NCBI GenBank assembly: GCA_936440205.1
Contig: OW387150.1
Span: forward strand, 34,643,795-34,707,794
Length of the DNA stretch: 64,000 nt
Direction: 5' to 3'
Source: Lepidonotus clava
Taxonomy: Eukaryota > Annelida > Polychaeta > Phyllodocida > Polynoidae
Of this stretch, positions 22,391-36,500 are shown in pieces (the first letter of the stretch is position 1; each line of letters opens with the position of its first letter). The position numbers and the translations under genes are program-made. The notes under the pieces are model-generated. The model was not told where the DNA came from and did no database searches. It worked only from the letters and a program-made list of their open reading frames with translations.

Positions 22391-22725
22391 CACTGACTTC
22401 TTTAATAGACATATATAAGATAGATAGGACGCTTGTGTTGTTTCTAGGATTTCCTTGTCTCGGATAGCTCTCCAGGTATAGCCAAGAGTTAAGCTTTTTG
22501 CCACACCTGCTTGGAGATTATGAGGTGTGAGACTGCAGTTTCACACCTTTTTGGGGCTAGTACCCTTATGCTTTTCAAAATTGATATCACTATAATCAAA
22601 ATGTACTCAATAGGAATGAATAGAAAACAAAATTCTGAATGACATAGTTATGTCAATAAAAAAAAGAAATATTGCCTAATGGAAATTGAAGAAAATTGAG
22701 GGAAATTACAATTTTGTCAAAGTTT

Positions 22726-22895
22726 GGGAATTAATTTTGAGCAAACCACAAGTTAGATATCCAATTAAGCTACTGTAAATGAAACCAATTATTCCACATA
22801 GAGTGTAACTACTCATGGTAAGAACAAAAACTTAATTGGATATCCAACTTGTGGTTTGCCTATAATTAACTCCCAAACTTTGTCAATTTTCCATT
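22726..22895. repeat. Inverted repeat at the edge of a tandem array
   Basis: The segment around 22726-22770 (gggaattaatt...caaaccacaagtt...gatatccaattaag) is the near-complement of 22832-22882 (cttaattggatatccaactt...). The two arms flank a spacer of about 60 bp. Confidence 0.7.
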
Positions 22896-23800
22896 ACATC
22901 AGACACGTTGGATTTGGACATTGGCTCAAATGGGTCAAGTGATAACCCCCAAAACCCATTTTATATGCAACTTATGGCTCTGATATTCACCAGTGTGATT
23001 GATGAGACAGTTTCCTACCCTATTTTAACCTAATTAGATTCTTTGGGGGGCATAAAATGGTATATGGGGTTCTACAGTGGATACGTATCACTTTTCCTGA
23101 GAATATACAATTTAATTACCACATTTCTTCAAAGTCTGATTAAATATTTTGGCATTTTGAAAATTTTTCCTATAAATGAAACCAATTATTTCACATACAG
23201 TGTAAGTCAAATGGTAGAAACAATAGCTTATTTGGATATCCAACTTGTCGTTTGCCTATAATTAACTCCCAAACTTTGTCAATTTTCCATTACATCAGAC
23301 TCGTTGGATTCAGACATTGGCTCAAATGGGTCAAGTGATAACCCCCAAAACCCATTTATATGCAACGTATGGCTCTGATATTCACCAGTGTGATTGATGA
23401 GACAATTTCCTACCCTATTATAACCTAATTAGATTCTTTGGGGGGCATAAAATGGTATATGGGGTTCTACAGTGGATACGTATCACTTTTCCTGAGAATA
23501 TACAATTTAATTACCACATTTCTTCAAAGTCAGATTAAATATTTTGGCCTTTTGAAAAATTTTCCTATAAATGAAACCAATTATTTCACATACAGTGTAA
23601 GTCAAATGGTAGAAGCAATAGCTTATTTGGATATCCAACATGTGGTTTGCCTATAATCAACTGCCAAACTTTGTCAATTTTCCATTACATTAGACTCGTT
23701 GGATTCGGACATTGGCTCAAATGGGTCAAGTGATAACCCCCAAAACCCATTTATATGCCACTTATGGCTCTGATATTCACCAGTGTGATTGATGAGACGG
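22770..23800 (+). repeat. Tandem repeat, ~395-bp unit, about 2.6 copies
   Basis: The open frame at 23043-23261 recurs almost exactly at 23438-23656, 395 bp later, and the surrounding words (gacattggctcaaatgggtc, gtgtgattgatgagac) occur three times. The repeated 72-codon frames are a by-product, not genes. Confidence 0.9.
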
Positions 23801-26549
23801 TTTATCATTGTACAATAAATATAAATTCTATATTATGACCACAAATTCAATTTTTATGACACAAAATGTTCTACCCCTGGTCTGATGGAGCATGGCTGAA
23901 GGTGTAAATTAATGGACTTTGGGAATTAATTTTGAAATATCTACTAATGCTAGAGACATTATGCTATATATCATCAGAAACGTCATTGCTAGGTGCATAT
24001 GAAATAATTGGTTGTCAATGATTCATTTTTTATATGATATGTTTAATATTGGCCTAAACATAACTGAATATATTTACACAAAATATCTCTGAAATGAAAA
24101 AAATATTGACAATTTCTAATTTGTCTTATTCCAAACCTTTTTTTTGATATATCACATGTAAAATTCTGATTGTTTTTTGATGAGTTAAAGCCTATTTTCC
24201 TAGATGCATTTTGGTGTTTTTTGCTATATGAATTGTGCCATGACCCCTTGACACCCCTGCCAGGCCTTATTAGTGCCTAATTTACATATCAATACCGAGA
24301 CAGACATGCACCAGTCGCCGCAGGCAGTGTTTCCACTCTATCTTAGCCCTGATAATTATCTATTCAATAATATATATCATATAAGAAGACCTTTGGTGAT
24401 GAAATATATATAAAACATTATGGAGAGTACCGCGGAATAGCCCTGCATTACCACAGTCTAACCTTAAACAATAGAGTTAGGCTGGTTAACCTCTAGGATT
24501 GGGCTAAATAAGTGATGAGACTATACTAATTATACAGCACAAGCTTGGAATGGGGAGTGGGAAATCGGGTGCAAGGCCAACCCACTACCACATTATTCTC
24601 TCTGGTGTGGACCTGAAGTGCATTTCCCCTGCTGTTGAACAGAAAAAATCATTTTAAATTACAACAAAATGTTAGCCATTTTTACAGTTTTTTCATAAAA
24701 TGAGAACCAGTATCTTGGTATAAGCTAATACATGCTTCCTAAAAACATGTCAGGAACGTATATTAAAAACTAGGTGATAAGATAGTGAGATATCAATATC
24801 AATAACAGTGAATAGGCTAATCAAAAATATTTAAAATCTCATCAGATTTTATTCATGGATATGCCATCAAGTAAGGGAATATGTTACCTTTCAAAAGATA
24901 TATGAATCATTATAACTGGAGCAAAAGTTGCTTGTGAACAGGTGGACCTTTCAAGCTTTGCAAAAAGGGAATTACATGCATTTTGACTTTGAGCAATAAA
25001 GGGCTGTTGGATGGGGGCATTAAGTGTATTGTGTCAGATTTCAGAAACAGGTGAGCAATTAAAAGAGGCCATGTTTGTACTTTGAAGTTCCGAAATGTTA
25101 ACAAAAGCATGTCCTATCCTTGGCAGATCCAGAGGGAGGTGTTGGGGTATCCGCCAGTACTGATTTTCTTGGAATTGTTTATTTAATGTAATATTTCTTA
25201 TTTTTAAGAATTCTTTATTCAATTGCAATAGTACGGTGAACATGGCTGCCCAGGGTCCTATATCTATTAATAGTAACAGTAGGGGATGATGGGTACAAAT
25301 GCTCCACTGATACACAAGGTGGGAGCACCTGACTAGACCCCAAGGCTAACCTCTGAATTACTTTATATCCAGATATAATACCTGGTATATATCTAGTACA
25401 TTTTATGTAAAATGCAACAAAAAACTCAATAATAAACAAACAATTGAATAGCCCCTTCTTATATTAAAAACCCAGGATCCGCAACTGCCTCTCCCATGTA
25501 ACCAGGAGTGATCCTATATAAATCGTTTGTTTCAAATACAACAATACATGTGCCATCCTTTGAAGGAGGGTCATACATGTTGCCCTGATTAGTAAGCAAA
25601 AAACAGGACATTGAAATCTCATTGAAATCGCATTTAAATCCATTGTTTACATGGCTTTTTCCTCTGTAAAAAGCTACAACTACAGTGTTTTGATACAAAT
25701 TTATTTAAGTACACATTTTTACAAATTAAACAAACAAATCATGCTAAGATCTGCTGACATTAGGGGAGAGGTTATCACAAGAACAACAGATAGTCAAATT
25801 GGGTCATCATCCACAAAATCACTTATCCATCAATTACAGTATCACCCACCTTATGAGGAATATTTACAAGCAACTAAGTCTAAAAGAAGGCATTATGTTG
25901 TATAAACATACATAATTATAATACAAAGTGTATATCATATTCATGTATATATGTACATACACAGATACATTATGCATCCATACACATTTTACCAAAGTTT
26001 ACAAAGCTGTAGAGTATGGCTATACAAAACAAAAATGATAGAAACAAATGTAACAATCACCCCTTTCTTGTGGATGATCATTCTTTAAGTTGTTACTAGA
26101 TTGCAAATGTGTTGTGCCCGCACAATACATATTTACATTGTATGATACATTACTATCAAACAGATTGTCATCATATGTATGCAAATAGTTCAGCTTTATG
26201 TAGCCCCATTTGCTTGTAATTTTTCATTGATAGCACATGTTCCTTTTTCCTGGTCACCACTATGACTATAGGAACTACTGGAACCATGGAAACACTGGAA
26301 CCATGAGAACACTGGGAACCCTAATAACCCTGAAAACCCTGAAAATGCTAAGAACCCTTGGAATGACTTTGAGATCTTGGTTGTTTTAAGATAACAGAGG
26401 GAGGCAGCTGGGGTCCAGGTGGATGATTAGGACAGAAGACTACAAGAGGTTAGGGGGCTTATGGAAGTGACAATGAATGGAAGCACGAATGTTAGCAGGA
26501 TTACAGGGAAAGGGAAGGAGAACCAAATTGTGTATAGTATATAGATCTT
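23801..26549. other. Intergenic, no gene recognised
   Basis: AT-rich sequence with scattered short frames on both strands, none with splice-consistent or domain support. An imperfect ggaacc/aaccctga tandem begins near 26270, just below the gene B 3' end. Confidence 0.4.
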
Positions 26550-27016
26550 GAGCATACGTAATCACCTGATCACTTTATTGTGATCACCATGTGTTCATCA
26601 CAACCATATGGTAATCTTAAAAATCTAGAATAATTGGTTCTATATTAAAGACAACATCTTTTTACTGGATTAGAGTATTTCAAGATGACTTCATAGTGAC
26701 TAAATGTTTCAGATGTTCTTAAATTATAAACATTAATGACTTTACATCACCAATATGACTTCCAAGCCCTTTCACTGCATTGTGTTGTCATGTGCACAAT
26801 TTGATGGCAGGAATATGACTTAGTTGGAGGCCTCAGTGGCAGAGGTGGTAGCAGTGATTAGAGTAGTGGCAGGTGCAGAGAGGGTAGCCCTCAAAACATA
26901 GCAAATCAGGTAAACATTCTCTTCCCTCTAATGTACACGAAAAACCCTCAGACTCTTCCACTTTCGATTTGTCAGGAACCTGTCATATGTTAAGGCTAGT
27001 TGGGGCCTGCAATTTA
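26550..27016 (-). other. Probable gene B 3' UTR
   Basis: Downstream (minus strand) of the gene B stop codon at 27017-27019. An AATAAA on the minus strand (26574-26579) is the nearest good polyadenylation signal. UTR extent is inferred only from this. Confidence 0.4.
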
Positions 27017-27515
27017 TCATGGGATTAAGGGGGTATAGAATATGGTTTCAATACTTTGGTTATTGTTGACATATTTTTCTTCTTGTTCCTGTAGGTTCAT
27101 ATATTTCTGACCCCCCTCCTCCCCTGGGACTGACTCCTGTTTCTTGACCCCCCGAGGAAGGGGCACTGGATGCTTCCCAGATGACCTTGAAGTGCCCTTG
27201 GGCTGGGATTTAGGGGTGGCTGAGGGAGAGGGTTTGGGTGACGGGATGGGAGGGATTGGGGAGGGTTTGGCTGAGGGGATGGGAGGGATGGGTGAGGGGC
27301 TGCGGGTGGGGAAGGTAGGGGTGGCTGCATCAAGGAATGGGGAGGGGAGGGCAGGCAGGGGGCGTGCTTTCAGGTCGGCTATCTCCGCATACACATTGTC
27401 ACTCTCTACAGACAACCCCGACTCGCTGGGCGGGGCGGGAGGAGAGTGGAGGTAGTCATCCACTGACAACGTTAACATGGGCAGCATGGGCAGCTGGGGC
27501 GGGGCCCTCCGCTTC
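27017..27515 (-). CDS. Gene B exon 15: cytoplasmic tail and stop
   Basis: 499 bp, acceptor tctgcctccag. Encodes [20 protein letters not shown], then a Ser/Pro-rich tail ([19 protein letters not shown] repeats), [33 protein letters not shown] and the stop. Proline-rich and tyrosine motifs point to SH3/SH2-type signalling. The plus-strand frames here (27144-27455, 27337-27555) are shadows. Confidence 0.85.
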
Positions 27516-30500
27516 CTGGAGGCAGAAAACAAGGCATTATTTTCATATTTCTTAAAATTTCAATTCTTGTATACGACATTTGAATTGATATAATATGTTG
27601 TACTTGATTTTTATCTAAATAAATTGAATAACTATTTATTACTTAACAAGTGAATGAATTGATGAGAAATGAGATGAATTATTTAATTTCTAAATTTGAC
27701 TTAAGGGACATTGTTCATGAGCATTATGCCTTGAGAGTTGTACCTAACCATTGAATAACAGGGAGGGAAATCATCGACACAATTGACATATGCAACATAC
27801 ACACAAATTCATAAAGAATGACTCCTATTCAGAATTTGCTCTGAGATAGGATTCTGGCTGGTCGGATAACTGGTCATAAAGCATTTTTATCAAAGTTGAT
27901 CACATCTTTTATTTCAATGCCACTATTGGATATTAATAAGAGGAAAAAATCTGAAAAAAACAAGCAAAAAGTCAGTAGATGTTATCAAATATTTATTTTA
28001 TAATTGAACAATTTTCTCACCTTTTTCTCCTGTAGACAATAGTGCCCACAATGAGGGAGACGATAACAAGGGCCACCCCAACCAGAACCAGCAGCAGCAC
28101 AAGGTTCCCTTCCTCATCACTAATTGGCTGTGTGGTTGGAGGCTGCCAATGCCCTAAACAGTAAGAAATATACAGACATGATAAAAGGCTCAGGTTTGTC
28201 CTTACATTGAAGCTACAATTACCAGAAATTATTGAAAGCTATCAGAAGGCATTGGAAACAAGCCAAACAGTTGAAAAAAGTGTGTAGCTTCAGCCAACTA
28301 TTAGAAATATATTGAAATGATTAACTTGAGAAAACTGACGATGAATTTTGGATATTATTCAAAAGCAAGCCTTAACTCAATAATAATGAGGAGGTGACCT
28401 GCTTTTCTGGGCCTTTGGGTACCAGCATTAGCTTATCAGTGAACCATGCATGACACTGGTTTCTGGCAAGGTACACTAACCAATAGCCTATGATTGATAC
28501 CAAGTGGCCAAAAAAGGTTGTTCACCTCATTTCAGTCACAATACTCATTGGTTTGCCTTCTTTAGAATATATGATATGTACCCCTCTAAGTAATGTCTAG
28601 ATCAATTCAGGGTTATTATCATTCACATACTATGTACTTATAGAAGACACATTTTTGTTAATGTGTGAGACTTATGATAAAATATCAATATTCTACAAGT
28701 TGTATTCCATCGGTGAACCATGTTCTAAAAATTAAGGGGTGAACCACATTTTTATTGCACATACAAATTCTTATTCAAAGACTATTCTGTAGAGACTTAC
28801 CTGTATTGATTTCTCCTGCGATGTTAGGAGGACCACCTAGAAGAAAATATAATACATGATAAGTATACAGGAAGGCACTACAGAGGATATATTGAATGAT
28901 TCGTACCCAGCCAAGGAAATGACATTCTAATGACATTGCAGTACCGTTCTGGATTGATTCCTGTGATATTACATTGTAAGGTTGCAGTCATGTTCTTTTG
29001 ATGACTTCCAATAACATTGCAGCTACCAACTTGTTTGGCGTTATATTGTGATGTTCTGATTATATTTTGTAAGGTTATTTATGAGGCTAATAGTCACTTC
29101 ACCCAATAAGAACGTTGCAAAAACATTCTTTTTTGATGTGATTGAGACCTCACTCAAAGAGGATGTTACAATAACATTCGGTTTAAGTTAGGTTTACTCC
29201 TAACCTAATAAGATAGTCACAGTAACATTCTGTTTCTTTAGTTTATTTAACCACATTTGTTACAGACAAGACGCTTCGCGTCTTGACTGGGAAGGGTAGA
29301 CTTGCCTAACCTGGACACACAGCCTATACACGGGCCTCTCACATTTCTGTGGCTGTGCATCCCGGCTAAGACTTGCCCTGCTACGTTCCCGCCACCAGTG
29401 GTCACTCTCCTAGCATTCCTGAGTACGGTCTGCTTGGGGAGTGACGCCCTTGCAAGGCCCGTCGCCGTGACGACCTTAGTGACGACGGCGTACATAGCGA
29501 TGACGAGGATAGTTTTTTCTTCATGTTGCAGAATGATTAAAGCCTTAGTTAGCCTTAGCTTTAGCCTAAAATTAATTAGTTTAGTGCGGCATTTTTTGCT
29601 TGTCATGCACCACTTATCGGGCCCGAAACTACGATTCTCCGTACAGAGAGTGTAGTGTTGCAGAGTGATAAAGCTACGACGTTCGTAGCCGTGACGACGA
29701 TGCCAGCAACAGCATGAAAACACATGTAACGAAAGCCACTATTTTTACACACAGAATCATTTACTATATATCTATTGAATGTGAAGGATCAAATCATACA
29801 TAGAAATATAAAAAGATTGAATAGAAACATTCATCTCTCATTTTGCCGTGAGTTCCCTCCACTGGATGCAATGCGGCAGGTGAGCTAGTCTAAGCTTTAA
29901 GGTATTGTGGGCAGGCTGAAACCAGCCAAAAAACATGGCGGACCATGGAGCAAATCTCGTTTTCGTGCCGTTTTATATAAGGAGGGTAAAAATCTTCCAA
30001 TTAGGTGCTGGAATGGAAAAAGCTTTTGATTCTTCTGTGATGAATTGCCTATTTCATCCTTATGGTACTAAAAATATGAAGCTAGAAATTGGGTATAAAT
30101 ATCATGCAGAATCAATTTGTATGATGAAATAATCAAATAATGTGGTACAAAAAGTGTATTACAGGAAGTGACGTCATGTAGGTCACATTATAATCAACCA
30201 ATGAGTAAAGACTTGTAACTATAAAAAGGCGCATGGTCGCACAAAATAAACAGTCCCTTTCTGGTACTAATTGTGTTTACATGCCTCTTTCTTGGGATTG
30301 GCCTCTCCACTTGGCCTGAGCATAAGATCTTGATGAATAGGAGTTCTTGGATGAATAAGGGTATAACTTTAGGGTTCCAGACTAAGTAGAAGAATAGGCG
30401 CATGGCATGAAAGCCCGACATGGCACAAAAGCCCAAGATAGCCCAAAAGCCTGACATGGCATGAAAGCTTGGAATGATAAGAAGGCCCGAGATAGTAGAT

Positions 30501-33500
30501 AGTCAGCCTGGATCCAGGGGAATGAAGCCATGACCCGTTTGGCATCGCACTACCACCGTCTAACTGCTAATGATAGCCTGAATTCCCTGGCACCTTGATT
30601 GACCGAGAAGGGGCCTGGACGACTGAGACCGAGACGAGCCTGAAAACCCACACCCAGTCCCAAACAAAAACATCCTCTTCCCCTGGTGACCCCCCTCTCT
30701 ACACCCTTGCAGAACGAACCTCAGCCCCAAAGCTCCCCTGACCATCCTGACCCTGTTCACCCTTGTGCCTGAGGCATGTCTCTCAATCCTAAAAACTGGT
30801 CTCCCGCCCCAAAACTTCGATCAGCCCAAGACCGAAAAACCCAAACTCCCCTTTGTCAAGGAGAATGGAAACCTGACTTCCCGAAGAATATTACACTCCA
30901 TTGCAAGTAATATATTTACAAAGACACACATTACAGGCGTACTTCAAGTTATCAAATACATATCAATGATGCAGTGCCAATGTTATTTGGAGCCATCAAA
31001 ATAACCAAACAGAACATTGCTGCAATGTTACAACATCACATTCTTTCCAGGCAAGAAGTAACATAACAAGCATGTGACCATATGTTTTTGGTCAATCTGT
31101 TTTCTGCCCAATTTTCACATAACAGTAATGTTATTTTATGTAAGGTTGAGACTTTCCAGGACAGAGTGTTGTAATAACATTATATTTGGGAGAAGTTGAG
31201 ACCAACCCAATCAGAATTCTATAATGGCTTCATTTTTAAGTAAAATAACATAACCATAATATTATTATAACATCACAGTGCAATGTTACTATGTTAAGTC
31301 CTATAGATGTATTGGGTGCCATCAAAATAACATAACCAGAACCAACTAGAATGTTATAACAACGTCATAATAATGTTACATTTTTGCCTGGGTTGGCATG
31401 GTCCTATCCTGTATCGACTTAATGTCTGATACTCACCTCTGTGGAAAAACACCATACTGACTATGTTCCGAAAGGCATCACTTCTGTAAGTCTTGGTTGT
31501 GTAAGATGCAAGGTCCAGTGCATGGATTGATCTGTTAAAAGAGAAGACAACTCAATTAGAATTGAAATGTGAAGAAATAAATTATGAGATGCTCTTGGGC
31601 AATTGCTAAGCCATTATGAATGAAAAATAACTCCAGTTCGTTTTTCGTCTATCTAGGGTCATATGTATTGATACATTTGTCATCTAGGGTCAACAGGAAT
31701 GGTGAATTGAGAATGGAGTGATTATTACAATGTGTACCCAGCCAAGTTCCGATGTAACAGAACCATTGTGGCACCATACCTTTTTTAGTCAGTCTGTTAT
31801 TTACTAGGATGGAAATTAATGTTTATGGTATTAATGGTCTGATTGAAACCTCACCAAATCAGGATGTTTTTATAATGTTATTTTTTGGGTAGGTCAAGAT
31901 CAAACCAGAACAGAATGTTATAAGAACATTCTTTTGGGTTGAATAATGTAATTTAATGTTGTAATAATGTTGTAGTGAATGCAAAGTCACAGCAGTAGTT
32001 GCAACAGCATTATTGGGAGCCATTAGAATAATGTGACAAGAACTAGTGCAGAACCAAAGACATACATAACAGTATCTCTATGACAGAACGAAGTGGAATG
32101 TTGCTGCAACGTTTTGATAACATCACATGCATGACTATGTCATTGTGTGCAAACATGAGTAGTACACAAAAAGAGTTGTTTGATTCTTGTCGCATAGGTA
32201 GGTAATTTCAATGGGAGTTCTATGGGAATTTACAGAGGGTTTAATGCCTGTCCCATACTCTGTTTCTGTTATGCAGGCGACGTCATGGATACACTTTCTT
32301 TATCATGAATGACATTGCACACTTGACATCATGTATACAAGAAGATTTAAACAATTTTCTCCCGGAATATGTTACCCTAAAATGGCTCAATGTTTCATAT
32401 AAAGATGTTTTAAGAAGCATGTCCTTAGTTTATAATTTCAACTACAACTCTACACAAAAAGAACTTAAAAAATAAGTAAAAGATATACCTTTTGCAAACA
32501 TGTATTTCCTGAAATCAGATATCATGAGATTTGAAAAACTTGAGAGTTATTTTATCTACTCAAAAGATCCCACTTCTACCACAAAACTAATGAATACATC
32601 CATAAACCCTTGTAGCCAGTTGCACAATGCCTATTGTAACAATGAATTAGTTTTTGTCCAACTTGATAGTTTCCAGGCCCTTTTTTGCCCCATCAGAAAC
32701 ACCTATTTAAATGCTGTAACTGACGTGTAATTTTTACAGTATTTAGACCTACTGGTTCCCATCATATATCAATTTACATTAGTCAATTCAATCAATAGAA
32801 ATGATGTTTTGGACTTTTTGCACCAATGATATCATAACTAAAATGTTGTTGAAAACCACATGTGCTTTAATAAAGTGATCTTAAAAATTGCCATTGTTAC
32901 TTACATTCATTCATTAAGCAATGGACCACTGACCTGTCATTGTTGAAGGCCCAGTAGAGACTGCCCCCACCCATGGTGAGGGCGGAGGGTGTGTGGTGGT
33001 TGGTGAACTCAGTGACAGTTAAGTGGTCTGTCCCGTTTAACAGCGCCGACTCCAGGGTCTTACGATCAGCGTCCACCCAGTACAGTCTGCCCCCTGGAGG
33101 GCAATGCGATGACATGACCTTTAATCTTGAGACTATAACACATATTCCCAGGCTATCAGTGATGTACAAGGCAGGTTCTGCCACCATACATTTTCATTGT
33201 CTATTCCCTGCTAAAATTTTCACATAACAATTACATTATTTCATGTAATGTTGAGACTTACCAAAACAGAATGTTATACTAACATTATATTTGAGTGAAG
33301 TTGGGACCTTACTAGTAGACAATATAGAGGAAAGATTAGGTCTGTGATGCTGACCTATACCAGTCCCTACCTGATTATGATTTTGCAATTACATGTATCC
33401 TTAGTTAAGAAATCATTACTTCAATGAAAAGGAAAAAGGAAGTCATTCTTTCAATAATCATAACACTACTATTTAATGGACAAACCTTAAAAGAACCTAC

Positions 33501-36500
33501 TCTATCTAAGAAAATAAAAAAGACTTGTATGTGGTTTAATGCCTGATACCCTTCAAAGACTAAGCTTGGAATGTGTATTTTATCTGTTTTAAACTGAGTG
33601 TCAATACAATGCAATGTGTGGGGCTAGTCTGTAAATGGTACAAGGTATATTGTTGATTTAGTAAACTGGCAGCTCATGACAATACCCAGCCAAGGTGCAA
33701 CACAACAGTCATGTTCTGTAACAATACATCTTTGGTTTGTCTGTTACTTACTAAAATATCATGTCACTGTTACATAATTTTTCTGAGAGGTTGAGACCTA
33801 AAAAAAACAGAATGTTACCATAATGTTCTAACGAGGTAGTGTCAAGACCAAGCCTAAATAGAATGCCATTTTGATGTTCTGATTAGGTGAGGTTCAGACC
33901 TAACTTAAACAGAACATTGTTGTGATCCTCTCACTGGGAAAGGTCCCCTAACCTAAACAGAATGTTATGGTGATGTTCTGCTTAGGTCAGGTTTGAACTC
34001 TACCTTAACAGAATGTTACTGTAACCAACTTATTAGGTAAGGCATCAATTTAACTTAAACAGAGTGTTGTTGTGACATTCTCTTTAAGCGAGGTCCCGAC
34101 CACACCTAAACAGACTGCTATTGTGACAATCTTAATGATGGAGGTCACAATATTCACATCATAATAACAGTACAGGAATGTTACTGAAAGTCACATTAAT
34201 ATAATGTTGCAAGAGCTGGTTGTAGTGATGTTATTAGGAGTCAAAAAAATAAAGTTGCTGCAACATTACATTGTAACATAACTAGAATCAATCCAGAATG
34301 TAGCTGCAACATTTTGATAATGTCATAACCTTGGCTGGGTCATCTAAGATCAGGGTATGAAGTGTCACTTGCTTTTCACTGTAACACTGTTTACCTTGTT
34401 TATCACTACTTTCACTCATATTGCCTTTTAAATGTTATATATAATGCATAACAAAATGGTTATTACAGGGAATTTTGATTATGATAAATGGCTGAAAGGG
34501 GGGGAAAGAAGAGGGAAAAAGGCAAACAGTGTTACGGTGAAACAATGAAAAGCAACTGACACTTCATACCCTGATTATCTAATACCTATTATACACTAGC
34601 CCCAGAGTGCCCATTATGCCTGTATTAATCTGATTGTGAGTGCATTTTGAGACTAGTCGGTAAAAGCTATAATTGTCTATTAGTAATGTCCTTTACAGAC
34701 TAGCTTCTAAATTTGCATGTAAAGTTATGATCCACACAGCTAACGAGCAGTGTATATATATATATATGGGGTAGTGAGTATAAATATGCTCTAAGGATGG
34801 CTCCTTGTTTTTATGATTTTCAACATTATCTTGAATTTCGCTTTGGGTCATCCTTGGGTAGCCATACAATCCTTGGGCTTTGCTTTTGGTTTGTGACAAT
34901 ACGTTATGGGTCGTATGGCCATCCTCTGATGATGCCCCACCCTGACCCTGGTTCACAATGCACACAATAACTCACTATTAAGCTAATGTACAAACACAGA
35001 TACCATAATTAGTAGGGTGAAAATTAGCTATACTAATGAAATACAGTGATAGATGACTGACATTTAGTCATCTAGCAAATCTCACATACATGTACTATTG
35101 CTTATGACCAAATTGACTGAATATTAGTCAATCGTATTATACTATAATATATTATATTTGTAAACTTTGTACTGCCTATGTGTATCTGCTGATTTGTAAA
35201 ACAACTTATATTAAGTTCTTAAATATTACGGACTGTGCCCAACGTGTACCTATATCGGCACCCTTGGAAGATCAGGATATGTCCGAAAAGTATTCCTTTG
35301 GAATAAACATCTAAAAAGAAAGAAAAGAAAAAAATGCTTGTCTATAAAGATATAAGATAGTTACCTTGTATGTCCAGGACCAGGGCTTTGGGAGAAGATA
35401 CATCTGAGATGAGAACACTTCCTCTTCTGGAGCCATCTGCAGACCACATAATTCTTGGGATTCCACAACACTCCGACCAATACAGCATCCTACCATGGCC
35501 AACACAAAAACCACGTCAGATGCATTAAACAACAGCAAGGGGCACTAGGAAAACATGCAACACTTAATTTATATCCTCTTCTGTAAAGATTTAAACACAT
35601 TACAGACTAACCTCAAAATGTACTCATAATGACAGTGCAATACAGACATAATGTTCATTCTGGTACTTTTGTTGTCATAGCTGAACAATATGTGAAACAC
35701 AAATAATTATAGGAAATGATGAGCGGTACATATGGTGTTTCAGCATTCACCTCCCCAAATACCTACTTATCAACATACAAGGTGGGCAATAAAACATCAC
35801 ATATGTCAGCAAGGAATACTCAGGCAAGAACCAATCTAACAGTAGGCATCACAGATGATTTTTTCAAAAAATATTTACAATGTTATGGACAAAAGTTATT
35901 GATAGAATAGTCCGAGAAAACATTGAAAATCCTTGGATTGAAGAAAATTATACATTTTTAGAATACTTTATCAATTGTTTTAGGTCCCAAAAAATGACAG
36001 GGTCTGAAACATACTTTTCCCATGCACAGTTTCCCCATGAGGTTAAGATACATGGAAAGCATCTAGCAGGGTAGATCATCATAAAAGCTTCAATTTATTA
36101 CCCACATATATATAGGTTTAAAGCTCAGAAATGCCTTTAAAATACGAATTTATGTTAAAAAATGGGACAATTTCCCCAAAATGAAGCTTTTTATGTCATT
36201 TTTGCCTTTATTACTTCCCTTTGCGCACTTTCCCCATGCAACATGTATAATTATAAGCCATATAACTGAATAATTCATAATTAGACCGTCAATTTGATAC
36301 TAAAAATATCTATGTTTGTGACTTTTAAGTACCTAAAAAATTTAGATGAAAAAGGGCAAATTTTGTTTTTTCCCAAACCCATGTAGTTGGTTGTGTTAAC
36401 TAGTTCTAAATCTGGTCTGCCATAATTAATCTCACTATTATGGTTAAAAATATGTGAAAATATGGTTATTGTTTCATTTCCAACCATCCATTAAACCCCA

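Noticed and set aside
23043-23656. Two near-identical 72-codon frames
   Set aside because: Copies of a 395-bp tandem repeat; AT-rich with no protein signature.
25651-25905. 84-codon plus-strand frame ending YEEYLQATKSKRRHYVV
   Set aside because: No homology recognised, AT-rich setting, no promoter or neighbouring exon.
27144-27455. Glycine-rich plus-strand frame
   Set aside because: Antisense of the proline-rich cytoplasmic tail of gene B.
29247-29723. 158-codon minus-strand cysteine/basic frame
   Set aside because: Inside a repeat insertion in gene B intron 12; no recognised domain or splice context.
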